The position numbers and the translations under genes were made by a program. DNA of 64,000 nt. Source: QYQD01 sp040755415 (GTDB lineage: Bacteria; Desulfobacterota; QYQD01). The stretch covers positions 1 to 64,000 of the forward strand of contig JBFMAZ010000098.1 of the NCBI GenBank assembly GCA_040755415.1, read 5' to 3'. The stretch's first letter is position 1; every line of letters starts with the position of its first letter. Under the pieces are notes generated by a model. That model did no database searches and was not told the origin of the DNA. It was given only the letters and a program-made list of their open reading frames with translations. Positions 51,879-61,266 of the stretch are shown piece by piece.

Positions 51879-52331
51879 TTATCCCACCAAATAGAGGATA
51901 AAACGTAAAAACAGGTTGGCATATATACCTGCGACAACATCATCAGCCACTATACCATAACCCCCGGGCAATATCTCCCCAAGCGTTTTAACAGGAAATA
52001 TCTTGGTAATATCAAAGAAACGAAAAAGTAAAAACCCGACCAAAATGGCCCAGCCAGTCGGAGGAATCTGCACAAGAGTTACCGCCATCCCGGCGATTTC
52101 GTCAATTACTATGGAAGAATCGTCTTTCTGTCCGGTTATAATCTCTGCCTGATGAGCGACTATGACTGCCAGGGAAATCAGTGTGATAAGGCCAAGGAGG
52201 TAAAAAAGCAGCGAATAGCGCGATAGAAAACAATGAAATAATACCCCCCACAAGCTGCCCCACGTCCCCGGGGCCAAAGGTAGCCGTCCGAAGTAGGCCC
52301 CTGTCGCCAAAAAGAGTATCAAACCGCGCAA
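51879..52331 (-). CDS. pgpA: phosphatidylglycerophosphatase A
   Basis: A 150-residue membrane phosphatase that dephosphorylates phosphatidylglycerophosphate. N-terminal GRLPLAPGTWGSL, the SIVIDEIAGMAVTL motif and FRFFDITKIFPVK are typical. About four hydrophobic segments. It is separated from cinA by repeats, so cotranscription is uncertain. Confidence 0.92.
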   Translation of the reverse strand: MRGLILFLATGAYFGRLPLAPGTWGSLWGVLFHCFLSRYSLLFYLLGLITLISLAVIVAHQAEIITGQKDDSSIVIDEIAGMAVTLVQIPPTGWAILVGFLLFRFFDITKIFPVKTLGEILPGGYGIVADDVVAGIYANLFLRFILYLVG

Positions 52332-52601
52332 GAGTTATCCTTCTGAGACATCGCTGTCCAACTTGCTGATTTATGTGCTATGGCCTTCAAATCCCCCTTG
52401 ATCCCCCTTTTCCAAAGGGGGAATTAAAGACTTCCCTCTCTTTCAAGGGGGGAAAATACCGTTAATCCCCCTCTTTGGAAAAGAGGGGTCAGGGGAGATT
52501 TTAAAAATCTTATTTTTGACAGATGTGTTTTTATATTTGAAATCTTGATAATCTGCGTTCATCTGCGTCCAAAAAAGGAAATTCCTCTACTATCAAATTA
52601 A
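52332..52601. repeat. intergenic G/C-run palindromes
   Basis: Two palindromes of the cccccttttccaaaggggga type between 52390 and 52503. The remaining bases show no gene or clear promoter. Confidence 0.5.
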
Positions 52602-53825
52602 TCAAACCGCTTCTTCCGCACCGGCCAGGGCGATCCTCTGATATACGTATTTGAGAGGGACATTGTGTTCGTTGGCTATTCTTCGGCATTCTTCATACTC
52701 AGGATAAACAACCTGCCGTCCATCCATTTCCCTGGCTATTTTTACCTTTATCAGGCCCCACTCCGTCCTGACCTGGCCTATGGTGCGTTCCACAGCGAAG
52801 CGCCAGGCTCCGTAATAACGCATCCCCAGGGTGGTAGTCTCACGCAATATGATCTCCATAAGCAAATCCTTTAATGCTCCAGGGCTTATCACCCGCAACA
52901 GCGTCCCCGGCCGATTTTTCTTCATTTGTATGGGAGATAGAGAGACATCCAGCGCCCCGGCCACAAACAATTTGTCCATCAGGTGGTCATAAAACTCGGG
53001 ATTCATGTCGTCGATATGCGACTCTATGACCGTGACCGGCCTTGATTCAGGGATAGCCAAAGGATGCCCGCAGATCAGGCGCAGGAGATTTGGTATTTCA
53101 GGCAGTTCAGATGTGCCCGCGCCGTAACCCGCCTTGTCGATGCGCATGGCCGGCATCTGGCCGAAATCTTTAGCCAGGGCAGTGACCATAGCTGCTCCTG
53201 TAGGGGTTACAAGCTCTGTCTGGCTGTCCACCGGATATACAGGTACTCCCTTAAGGAGGGCCAGGGTGGCGGGGGCGGGTAACGGCAACCGGCCGTGGCT
53301 GGAATTTATCCAGCCTCTGGACATAGGGAGGGGCGAGCAATAGAATTCTTTTATGCCAAAGTAGTGGAAACCGATGGCCGCCCCTACGATATCAACTATG
53401 GTATCAACACCGCCTACTTCATGAAAATGGACCTTGGCCGGCGGCGTGTTATGGACCCGGGCCTCGGCCCCGGCGAGGCGTTTAAATATATTCAGGCTTA
53501 TCTTTTTCACAGGCGCATCAAGGGTACTTTCCGATATGAGCTGCCGAATATCAGCAAAAGGACGTTCCGGGGGCGCTTTTTCCTTTACCTCTACCTCAAA
53601 AAATATGCTGCTGATGGGGTATTTTTTAGAACGATGGGCGCGGCAATGATATCCCTTTAAAGAGAGCTTCTTTAGCTCGCCCCTCAGTTTTTCCAGGGGT
53701 AATCCCAGGTCCAGAAGCGCCCCCACCACCATATTACCGCTTATGCCCCCAAGGCAGTCGAAGTACAGAATAGAATCACCGGTGTATTCCGGCACCTTAT
53801 TTTTTTGTATTAGTGTTTCTTGCAT
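52602..53825 (-). CDS. larC: LarC, nickel-pincer cofactor biosynthesis protein
   Basis: A 407-residue protein that inserts nickel into the pincer nucleotide cofactor of lactate racemase-type enzymes (cyclometallase). Signatures: YFDCLGGISGNMVVGALLDL, VHFHEVGGVDTIVDIVGA, ELVTPTGAAMVTAL and ESHIDDMNPEFYDH followed by SPIQMKKNRPG. I chose ATG 53825 with agagg upstream over 53879. Its start overlaps the end of the VTT membrane protein by 29 bases. larA, larB and larE are not in the window, so its client enzyme is elsewhere. Confidence 0.92.
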   Translation of the reverse strand: MQETLIQKNKVPEYTGDSILYFDCLGGISGNMVVGALLDLGLPLEKLRGELKKLSLKGYHCRAHRSKKYPISSIFFEVEVKEKAPPERPFADIRQLISESTLDAPVKKISLNIFKRLAGAEARVHNTPPAKVHFHEVGGVDTIVDIVGAAIGFHYFGIKEFYCSPLPMSRGWINSSHGRLPLPAPATLALLKGVPVYPVDSQTELVTPTGAAMVTALAKDFGQMPAMRIDKAGYGAGTSELPEIPNLLRLICGHPLAIPESRPVTVIESHIDDMNPEFYDHLMDKLFVAGALDVSLSPIQMKKNRPGTLLRVISPGALKDLLMEIILRETTTLGMRYYGAWRFAVERTIGQVRTEWGLIKVKIAREMDGRQVVYPEYEECRRIANEHNVPLKYVYQRIALAGAEEAV

Positions 53826-54525
53826 GAAGCCTCTGGACCAGTCTGTAGATTTTCTCCCTGGCCACGTATGAAAAGACAACAGCGGCCAGGGCTATCCCGA
53901 GCAAAATAAAAAAAGTAGCATACGCCTGATCAAAAACCTTGCTCCCCTGGAGGACAAGCATCAAAGTGCCGGGTATGCGGCCAACCGCAGTAATGATGAG
54001 AAAGACACTGGTGGGCATGAGACTAAGACCCAGGAGATAACACAGATAATCCTTGGGAAACCCCGGCAGCAAAAAAAGGATAAAGGCTATAATAACGCCT
54101 TGGTGCTCGACTATGAAGTTGAATTTATTGTAGATCTTTGTCCCACCTAAACGGCGGGTAACGTAGGGCGCAAACAGCCTGGAGATGCTAAAGGCCAGCC
54201 ATGAACCTAAGGTTAATCCAACGGTCGAATAGATAAATCCTTTAATCGCACCAAAGAGGTATCCGCCGATAAATCCGGTGGCTTCGCCCGGAATCGGAGA
54301 GATTACTACCTGCATTATCTGGAGGCCGATAAAGGCCAGGGGCGCCAGCGGCCCGAAAGAGGCCACAAAATTCCGTATCTTTTCCCGATCGGAAAGCAGG
54401 GCGCTAAATTTGTCATATCCGATGGTTGATAAAGAATTATGGAGCAATACCAGACCGAATAATGAGAGGCATACGAGGATAATGCCCCAGAGTAATAACT
54501 TTTTGTAGGAATTGCCCTTGTCCAT
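53797..54525 (-). CDS. TVP38/TMEM64-family (VTT/DedA-like) membrane protein
   Basis: A 242-residue integral membrane protein with about six helices. It has the VTT core (AFIGLQIMQVVISPIPGEAT, then GFIGGYLFGAIKGFIYS) and LPGFPKDYLCYLLGLS. DedA/VTT proteins are implicated in lipid flipping and membrane homeostasis. It overlaps larC, so the two are cotranscribed, but no functional link is known. Confidence 0.87.
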   Translation of the reverse strand: MDKGNSYKKLLLWGIILVCLSLFGLVLLHNSLSTIGYDKFSALLSDREKIRNFVASFGPLAPLAFIGLQIMQVVISPIPGEATGFIGGYLFGAIKGFIYSTVGLTLGSWLAFSISRLFAPYVTRRLGGTKIYNKFNFIVEHQGVIIAFILFLLPGFPKDYLCYLLGLSLMPTSVFLIITAVGRIPGTLMLVLQGSKVFDQAYATFFILLGIALAAVVFSYVAREKIYRLVQRLHARNTNTKK

Positions 54526-54581
54526 TGTTTTTCTATACTTATTTTTAAGACTTTTGGCAAGTCAAGTATGCATCCCAAATC

Positions 54582-54857
54582 CACCGCCTATTTCCGTACA
54601 AGTTAGCTCCTGACCGTAAACACACCATGGTTGCTGTGCAGCATTATTTCAAATCCGAAATCCGAAGCACGAATCTCGAAACAATATCGAATCACCAAAA
54701 TTCAAATCCAAAATAATCAGCGCTGCTGTCGTTTGGAACATTGGGAATTTGGACATTTGAATTTGTTTCGGATTTCGATATTCGACATTCGGATTTGAAC
54801 CCGGCTGCCTGGTAATCGGAGATCACCCATTGCTCCCTGTCAATAGTTTGATGGTGG
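54582..54857 (+). repeat. 276-bp dispersed repeat, copy 2
   Basis: Nearly identical to 16503-16778 over its whole length, same orientation. It contains no open frame and lies upstream of the FG-GAP protein gene. Confidence 0.8.
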
Positions 54858-54936
54858 ATCGAGGTCGGCCTTTAATCTTGACTACACTCACACCAAATGT
54901 TACCTTACGCCTATCCATAAAAGTAAGGTTGTTGCT

Positions 54937-56583
54937 ATGAAAAAGTTCCTTATATTGATAGGTAGTCTATTTATAATCCTGAGCTTATGTCCGTCACTCT
55001 GGGCCGGAGAACCGACCAGGGTTGCTATTATCCCCTTCAATGTCCATGCGCCGGGTGATCTGTCCTACCTACAGGACGGTATTTTTGACATGCTCGCCAG
55101 CCGTATTGCCTGGGAAGGAAAGGTCGTAGTGCTGGAACGGCACGCGGTTAAAGATATATACCAAAAATATGCGGGCACTTTAAATGAAATATCGGCCAAA
55201 AAACTGGGGCAGGAGTTAAAGGTCGATTACATCCTTTTTGGCAGCCTTACGGTACTCGGGAATTCAAGCAGCCTGGACGCCAAGATAGTAGCCACAAATC
55301 TTAACCAACCAGCCATGTCCGTTTATACTCAGACAAAAAGTCTGGATGAGGTCATTCCCAAAGTTGATGAATTTGCCGGGGATATAAATGCCAAGATATT
55401 TGGCCGGGCTCCGATTGTCGCCCGTACCGCTGTCGCTCCACCTAAGGAACAAATGACAGTTACAGCCCACCCCCAGCGGATTTTATTGTCCACCCAGGAA
55501 GAGGAAACGTCTTCCAATCTAAATCCAGATTTTATTCAACTTTCTGCCAAACAAAAGAAGGCCAGCTTCTGGAAGAGCCAAGAGTTTCCATCCGTTATGC
55601 GTGGAATGCAGTTAGGTGACCTGGACGGCGATGGGCAGAAAGAGATGGTTTTCATCACCCAGACAGATGTCTGGATATACCGGCAAAAAGGTGAAAAACT
55701 GGAAAAAATAAGACATATCAAGGGCAAATCCACTTATGATCAACTTTCCGTGGACGTAGGGGATATAAATGGTAACGGAACCCCTGAAATTTACGTATCC
55801 AACCTGAGTTCCGGCAACGTGGATTCATTCGTCCTGGAATGGAATGGCTCAGATTTTGTGCGCATCGCCGAACATCTCCGCTGGTATCTCAGGGTAACTA
55901 AGACTGCCGTAGGCAGCCTGACTATAGTTGGCCAGCAAAAGGATATTAATAGTCCCTTTGCGTCGGCCATTTGCGAGCTGCTATGGGTAAACAAAAAGTT
56001 AGAGGCCGGAGAACAACTTCGCCTACCTGTAGGCGCTAACGTATTCAATTTCACGATAGCGGACATTGACGGGGATAAGACCGCAGAAACTATCATGATC
56101 GATGAATACAATAAACTCAAGGTCTATTCTGCCTCTGGTGAACTACGCTGGAAAAGTGACGAACCCTATGGCGAAACTATTAACTTTGTTACGGTCAACC
56201 CCAACCGCACACGCTCTGACACTGAAGAAAGGATATATCTGCCCTCCCGGATCATTGTGGCCGATCTGAACAAAGATGGCGTTACCGACCTTATAGTAAA
56301 CAGAAACCTTTCTACCGCATCCCGATTGTTGCGAAATTTCAAGGAATATACCAGCAGCGAGATATATTTGCTCAGTTGGGACGGGCTGGGCCTGGCAGAA
56401 AGTTGGAAGACACGCAAGATATCCGGCGGGGTCTGTGATTATCAGTTAGTAGATACCGATGGGAAAGACCATTACGAACTCTTTGTCGGTATCATAATGA
56501 GAACCGGCATCGCACCTCTGGTCTCCGGCAAAAGCACGATAATCAGCTACAAGCTCAACGTCAACCAGGACGAAAAGAACTGA
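54937..56583 (+). CDS. exported protein with CsgG/FlgO-like N-domain and FG-GAP (VCBS) repeats
   Basis: A 548-residue exported protein. The signal peptide (ILIGSLFIILSLCPSLWA) is followed at ~25-140 by a domain like the CsgG/TolB-N/FlgO type (VAIIPFNVHAPGDLSYLQDG, ILFGSLTVLGN). The C-terminal two thirds contain FG-GAP/VCBS-like Ca-binding repeats: GDLDGDGQKEMVF, GDINGNGTPEIYV, ADIDGDKTAETIM and ADLNKDGVTDLIV, implying a beta-propeller. It is probably periplasmic or surface-located. A specific function cannot be assigned. Confidence 0.75.
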   Translation: MKKFLILIGSLFIILSLCPSLWAGEPTRVAIIPFNVHAPGDLSYLQDGIFDMLASRIAWEGKVVVLERHAVKDIYQKYAGTLNEISAKKLGQELKVDYILFGSLTVLGNSSSLDAKIVATNLNQPAMSVYTQTKSLDEVIPKVDEFAGDINAKIFGRAPIVARTAVAPPKEQMTVTAHPQRILLSTQEEETSSNLNPDFIQLSAKQKKASFWKSQEFPSVMRGMQLGDLDGDGQKEMVFITQTDVWIYRQKGEKLEKIRHIKGKSTYDQLSVDVGDINGNGTPEIYVSNLSSGNVDSFVLEWNGSDFVRIAEHLRWYLRVTKTAVGSLTIVGQQKDINSPFASAICELLWVNKKLEAGEQLRLPVGANVFNFTIADIDGDKTAETIMIDEYNKLKVYSASGELRWKSDEPYGETINFVTVNPNRTRSDTEERIYLPSRIIVADLNKDGVTDLIVNRNLSTASRLLRNFKEYTSSEIYLLSWDGLGLAESWKTRKISGGVCDYQLVDTDGKDHYELFVGIIMRTGIAPLVSGKSTIISYKLNVNQDEKN

Positions 56584-56989
56584 GCATCGTAGATCCGCCG
56601 CAGGAGGACCCGGCGTTCGCACCCCGCAACGCAGGGGCGCTGCTTGCTGCGCCCCTATTGGGCCCGCCCAGGCGGACCTCTACGCCAACCTTGGCGACCT
56701 CTCACGCCTTCGGCGCATCTCCCCTCTCACCTTCCTTGACCGCCGACCGCTGTAATCTGTTTTTTTGTTGACATTTTTTTGAAGTTAACGGTTAACTTAC
56801 CGATGTATCTTTAGTATTACTTCGGCGAGTAAATATATAAAAATGTCATGCCGGACTTGATCCGGCATCCAGTTCATTTCTGGATTCCGGCTTTCGCCGG
56901 AATGACGGTATTTGAGTATTTAATTGCCGGAGTAATAATATCCACCGGGGATCTGTTCCGTACAACCAGATACAAGGATCTGCTAAACC
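56584..56989. other. intergenic region with one inverted repeat
   Basis: Near 56848-56905 lie atgccggacttgatccggcat and attccggctttcgccggaat, two dyads of the 24-90 class. The GC-rich part at 56600-56740 gives no convincing frame. At 56765-56800 gttaacggttaac is a short dyad that could be an operator. Confidence 0.4.
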
Positions 56990-57700
56990 ATGGAAGCCCT
57001 TGTCGGTAAAAATGCCCTGCGTTTTTTGCGCGAGATCCTGTTGAGGAAAACTCAACTCAGCCTGTTTATTCCCGGTGCTGATTACACTCGTTTAACTATC
57101 ATCCTAAAGCTCCCTGTAATCGGTGACCAACAATATGTGGCAATGGACTGGATAGAAGATTTTACGGATACTATTATCTCTAATCCGGATCCCAAGCTTA
57201 TCTTTGAGTGTATTGACAACCAGAAAATCCCGTATCGTTTTCGGGCGAAGCTATACAAGGCGGAGGGCAGGGAGATATGGGTCTATTTCCCAAAAGAAAT
57301 TGTTCGCATCCAGAGACGGCGTCACTTCCGTATCGATGTGCCCTCCGGCAGTGAAGTGAGTATGTCTCCGGGAGGAGAAACTTCGATCTTTGCCATAAAA
57401 GACATCAGTGTAAGCGGATTAGCCATCCTCGTACCCCGAAACAAGGGAAAAGAGAAATTTCTAAAGCCCGGTGATGAACTAAAAGATCTCAGGGTCCATC
57501 TCCTCCTGGAGGGAAAAGTTTACGGGATTGACGTAAAGTCAGCCATAGTAAGAAGGTTGCAAGATAATATGGAGACCAACGTGATCCTATGTGGATTAGA
57601 ATTCACCGGCATTGATAACAAGACAGAAAATATAGTTAACGACTATATCCGCAGACTGGAACGTTCTATGCTCCGCAAGTTACGTGGAATAGAAGACTAA
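56990..57700 (+). CDS. PilZ domain protein with YcgR-like N-terminal domain
   Basis: A 236-residue c-di-GMP receptor candidate. Residues ~20-110 form a YcgR-N-like beta domain (flagellar brake type); the PilZ domain follows with RIQRRRHFRIDVP (RxxxR) and IKDISVSGLAILV. The C-terminal CGLEFTGIDNKTENIVNDYI is typical. Likely cytoplasmic and linked to motility or exopolysaccharide control. Transcribed alone. Confidence 0.85.
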   Translation: MEALVGKNALRFLREILLRKTQLSLFIPGADYTRLTIILKLPVIGDQQYVAMDWIEDFTDTIISNPDPKLIFECIDNQKIPYRFRAKLYKAEGREIWVYFPKEIVRIQRRRHFRIDVPSGSEVSMSPGGETSIFAIKDISVSGLAILVPRNKGKEKFLKPGDELKDLRVHLLLEGKVYGIDVKSAIVRRLQDNMETNVILCGLEFTGIDNKTENIVNDYIRRLERSMLRKLRGIED

Positions 57701-57817
57701 GTTGTTATTGATTATTTGTTTTTTTTTGTTTATTTTTACATAGTCAAATTTTCCTCAGGATAGCCGCAAAGCCTTTCCTATAGGCCCGCAATTTTTCAGG
57801 AGGTAATATAAGGAATA

Positions 57818-58954
57818 ATGAAATCAAAGCCGCATGCTAGTTATGCCCCTCTGTCTCAAGAGGCTAAACTTCGTAAACGTAAGATTTTAGCTGAAGCGAT
57901 GCGTCCCGTGGAGATATCGCCAGGCATAACCGTGGGTAATCTGCTGGAACAGATGAGCGGGATGTCCATACAGGCACGAAATCTGGGTAACTGTGCGAGG
58001 GTTCTGTCCAGGATGTTTGAAGATCCCGATCGGCCTACAATTTTTCTGGGGCTGGCAGGACCCTTGATCGCCGCTGGGTTAAGAAATGTCATACGTGAGT
58101 TAATCGTAGGAGGTTATATAGACGTAGTGGTGTCAACAGGGGCCATCCTCTATCAGGACATATACCAGGCCAGAGGATATAAACATTATAAAGGGACTCC
58201 GGCGGCAGATGACCGGATACTCAGAGATCTTTATATAGACCGCATCTATGATACCTATGTAGATGAGGAGGCCTTCTGGAAAACGGATATGTGGTGCGGC
58301 AAGATCGCCGATGAATTACCACCCGGCAATTATTCCAGCCGGCAATACCTGGATTTTCTTGGCACTCATCTTGATGACGAACGCTCTATAGTTTATCAAT
58401 GTCATCGCTTAGGCATCCCCATTTTCGCCCCGGCGATAAATGATTCTTCTATAGGTATCGGTCTTACTGAACACCGGCACAGATGTAAGCTGGAGTCAAG
58501 ACCGGGCGTTGCCATTGATTCTATTCAGGACAATTATGAGCTTACGCAGATTGTGGTCAAGTCAAAGAAGACGGCGGCCATCTACGTGGCCGGTGGCGTA
58601 CCGAAAAACTACATTAACGACTCCATAGTTATGAGTTACATATTCAGCCTGGAACGAGGACACGCCTATGCCGTACAGGTCACCACAGCAGTTTCACATG
58701 ACGGCGGCCTTTCCGGCTCAACCCTGGGTGAAGCCCAGTCCTGGGGGAAGATAAAGAAAGATGCAGACTTTGCCATGGCCTGGGTAGAACCCAGTGTCTC
58801 CTTACCACTCCTGGCTGCTTATGCGCTGGAAAAACATCCTGCACCAGCCAGGCCGCGGCTGGCCTTTAATTGGGAAGGGGACATCCTCAAAGGATTAAAG
58901 CCGGAAAAAGTTGCCCGGAAGAGCAGACAAGGCAAGCTTAAAGCCCAAAGCTGA
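57818..58954 (+). CDS. deoxyhypusine-synthase-like protein
   Basis: A 378-residue bacterial member of the deoxyhypusine synthase family. NAD-binding segments are STGAILYQDIYQARGYKHYK and APAINDSSIGIGL; the segment AGGVPKNYI carries the Lys equivalent to the catalytic Lys of eukaryotic DHS, and LGEAQSWGKIKKDADFA is conserved. Bacteria have no eIF5A, and some homologues act as homospermidine synthases, so a polyamine role is plausible. The ribosome site aggaggt is strong, 57799-57805. Confidence 0.85.
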   Translation: MKSKPHASYAPLSQEAKLRKRKILAEAMRPVEISPGITVGNLLEQMSGMSIQARNLGNCARVLSRMFEDPDRPTIFLGLAGPLIAAGLRNVIRELIVGGYIDVVVSTGAILYQDIYQARGYKHYKGTPAADDRILRDLYIDRIYDTYVDEEAFWKTDMWCGKIADELPPGNYSSRQYLDFLGTHLDDERSIVYQCHRLGIPIFAPAINDSSIGIGLTEHRHRCKLESRPGVAIDSIQDNYELTQIVVKSKKTAAIYVAGGVPKNYINDSIVMSYIFSLERGHAYAVQVTTAVSHDGGLSGSTLGEAQSWGKIKKDADFAMAWVEPSVSLPLLAAYALEKHPAPARPRLAFNWEGDILKGLKPEKVARKSRQGKLKAQS

Positions 58955-58984
58955 AGGCTGAAAGAATAACAAATTTCAAATTTC

Positions 58985-59146
58985 GTATCAGTTTAGCTGT
59001 TTGAAAAAGTATTCTTAAATCCCTCCCAACCTCCCTTTTCCAAAGGGAGGAGAAACACTTCCCCCTTTGGAAAAGGGGGATTGAGGGGGATTTTGGCCCT
59101 TATAGCGCCTTGCTTAGGTATATTTTTCAAAAACCTAAAATGTTAC
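58985..59146 (+). mobile_element. MITE copy, 8-bp target duplication caaatttc
   Basis: Starts gtatcagtttagctg and ends cctaaaatgttac. caaatttc stands at 58977-58984 and 59147-59154. It is nearly identical to 41075-41236. Confidence 0.92.
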
Positions 59147-59154
59147 CAAATTTC

Positions 59155-59338
59155 AAAGCTCAAAGTTCAAATGAATGTCAAAGCACCGAAGTTCAAAACG
59201 TCACTGGTCATCAGTCATTAGTCATTGGTTAAGTTGGAAGGATGGATTACTTTTGCCATTGACAAATGACTATTGACTAATGACTTCTACTTTTGTCATT
59301 TGAGCTTAAGATGGCATTTCTGTCCCTTGCGGTCTGTG
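59155..59338. repeat. short tcattagtcattgg-type inverted repeats
   Basis: gtcatcagtcattagtcattgg near 59207 pairs with caaatgactattgactaatgac near 59264. The same sequence type occurs at 21810-22035 and 41840-41960. No gene. Confidence 0.5.
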
Positions 59339-60121
59339 TTATTTAAGCGGAAGCGTCTTCCCCCCAAATAGCATAAACTGGGCCCACCTGATACCGAACT
59401 TCATCAGTTCCAGTTCATCTGAACGAAGCCGGGTGACATACTCGACCGAAAGGTCAAACTCCTCCAGGAACCCCGGTGTAAAGACCATGTCTTTGAATTT
59501 ATCCAGGTTGTAGCAGGCCAGGGCAAAATTTCGCATCTGTTCATCGGTTAGATTTTTAATCCCGGCACGATCCCTGCTCACAATAATTTCCATAAAGAGA
59601 TCGTTCATCTGATTATAAATTTTTATCTCCTGATCATCCAGCCACTCTTCTATAGACCATTCATCCGGCTCTGCAAACCCAAGGCAATGCTCTTCCCGAA
59701 AGATAAAATAGGTCTCCTTTTTTCTGTTGGTATCTCTGTTTTTTTCTACCAGGCGCCCGAGCGGATAAGTACGGCAGGAGGCAGGTCGGTCTGCATAGAC
59801 CGTACACCCCTCCGGCGTAACAAAAGGGCAGGTCCGCTCCTGGTCCTTGTTCATACGAAGAGTCATTACCGGAAATCCCGAGACAATACCGATATTGGTA
59901 GAGGCATATTTCCGCAGAAAATCTCCGGATGAAATGCCCAGCCTGTTCTTCAGGCGCAGGATATCATAAGGCGAGAGGAAGAGATTAAGGTCCCGGCAAC
60001 AATGGGTAAAACATCTTAACCCCTTGCGGCAGGCAAAGCGAAACCTCTCGCCCGGTACGAGCAGCCGGGGCTCTTCTAACTCGCCTGCTTCTCCGTTTAC
60101 AACTTTGTTCGGTTCTGTCAT
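59339..60121 (-). CDS. YkgJ-family cysteine-cluster protein
   Basis: A 260-residue protein with the Cys cluster CRKGLRCFTHCC at residues ~30-41 and a second conserved Cys pair in TCPFVTPEGCTVYADRP followed by ASCRTYPLGR, features of the YkgJ (CxxxCxxC) family that is thought to bind zinc or Fe-S. I chose ATG 60121, preceded by aaaagga, over 60181. It is followed upstream by another Cys-rich small protein and a coiled-coil gene on the same strand. Function unknown. Confidence 0.85.
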   Translation of the reverse strand: MTEPNKVVNGEAGELEEPRLLVPGERFRFACRKGLRCFTHCCRDLNLFLSPYDILRLKNRLGISSGDFLRKYASTNIGIVSGFPVMTLRMNKDQERTCPFVTPEGCTVYADRPASCRTYPLGRLVEKNRDTNRKKETYFIFREEHCLGFAEPDEWSIEEWLDDQEIKIYNQMNDLFMEIIVSRDRAGIKNLTDEQMRNFALACYNLDKFKDMVFTPGFLEEFDLSVEYVTRLRSDELELMKFGIRWAQFMLFGGKTLPLK

Positions 60122-60140
60122 GTTTTTATTTCCTTTTGAG

Positions 60141-60344
60141 TTAAATCTTGCCGGACTGCACAAGCTGGGCAAAATATTCAAAAGACCGGTTATACGTAAG
60201 TTCCGCCTCCCTGGGAAAACAGCAACCCGGCAGTTCCCGATTTCTTAAATGATAGCTCAGACATTCACAGCATATGCCCTTGCGCGGGCAGGGCTCATAG
60301 GTGCAGATACACTTCTTGAGGTTCTCATCTTTTCGGCATTCCAT
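60141..60344 (-). CDS. small Cys-rich protein, DUF6485-like
   Basis: A 67-residue protein from ATG 60344, which has aggggaggaa upstream; the longer frame from 60431 adds unrelated residues. Eight Cys are concentrated in ENLKKCICTYEPCPRKG, CCECL and GCCFP, followed by FEYFAQLVQSG. This pattern matches the DUF6485 group and suggests metal binding. It is encoded 19 bases upstream of the YkgJ-like gene. Confidence 0.78.
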   Translation of the reverse strand: MECRKDENLKKCICTYEPCPRKGICCECLSYHLRNRELPGCCFPREAELTYNRSFEYFAQLVQSGKI

Positions 60345-60434
60345 GTGAAATTCCTCCCCTGTGATTTGAGTTCGGCTCTCCCTTAGACCTGTCTGTTTAG
60401 CCGTTCTTAATCCACTCCCATCACTCATCACTCA

Positions 60435-60698
60435 TTACTCATCACTTTTCTGAACGTACCTTAGCCTTTTTATCTCGTTACGCCTCGTAAGTATCTCAAA
60501 AGCTATCTCAAAATTCCTCTTGCGCAGGAGATGAATTTCTTCAGTATGAATCTCACGGTACTTAAGCTCCCTTTCCGTGAGTTCCAGTATCTTTCGATCA
60601 TTGGCCTTTTTTTCTGCTTCTAACTCCTGAATCCTTTTTTCCAAACGGGCCCTCTGCATTTCAACTTCTTTGGTTACCGTCTCTTCCATTTTTTCCAT
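60435..60698 (-). CDS. small coiled-coil protein, unknown
   Basis: An 87-residue, highly charged, almost entirely helical frame (EMQRARLEKRIQELEAEKK, ELTERELKYREIHTEEI). No family is recognised. It lies 90 bases upstream of the Cys-rich gene in the same direction. Codon pattern is compatible with a real gene, but the evidence is limited to open frame and composition. Confidence 0.5.
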   Translation of the reverse strand: MEKMEETVTKEVEMQRARLEKRIQELEAEKKANDRKILELTERELKYREIHTEEIHLLRKRNFEIAFEILTRRNEIKRLRYVQKSDE

Positions 60699-60713
60699 CT
60701 CTTAAGTGGTTTC

Positions 60714-60873
60714 AACACCTTAGGTTTTTGAAAAATATGCCTAGGCAAGGCACTATACGGACTAAAATCCCCCTCAATCCCCCTTTACCAAAGGGGGAAG
60801 TGTTTCTCCTCCCTTTGAAAAAGGGAGGTTGGAAGGGATTTAAGAATACTTTTTCAAACAGCCAAACTGATAC
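60714..60873 (-). mobile_element. MITE copy, 8-bp target duplication gtggtttc
   Basis: Inverted copy, left end slightly eroded (aacaccttaggtttttg), right end cagccaaactgatac. gtggtttc is at 60706-60713 and 60874-60881. It lies just upstream of the coiled-coil gene and so may supply or displace its promoter. Confidence 0.88.
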
Positions 60874-60881
60874 GTGGTTTC

Positions 60882-61266
60882 TAAGATTTTGGCCAATGAG
60901 ACCACGTTGCTTTTTAGCCTGTTTAAGCGCTTAAGACAAGATTTTTGTGCACTCAAATTAAAATGAAGCCGCAAAGAATCAAAATTTTGACGGCACAGTA
61001 AAAAGCTCCAGTTGCAAGGCGCGCAAAGCCTGAGGAATGAGGCGTACTTGTAGCTACGCCGCAGTGGTTGCGAGGCCTTAGCTGAAGCAAACTCGGAGAT
61101 TCCTCGCTTCGCTCGGAACAAGCTCCGGATGCCGCGCAACGCAGCAAATGGACTTTTTACGAAGCCATCAATTAAAACTTAACAGAATTAAAGAATACGG
61201 GTAAAATGCTCGATTGAAAATATATGACAAACTCGTAAAAAGCGCCCGGAGGGAACCAATCAAAGC
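60882..61266. other. intergenic region with repeat fragments
   Basis: Contains attcctcgcttcgctcggaac (like 51770-51790) and aaatggactttttacgaagcc. Open frames here consist of repeat sequence and are not believable genes. gagggaacc at 61250-61258 is the ribosome site for the LOG gene. Confidence 0.45.
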
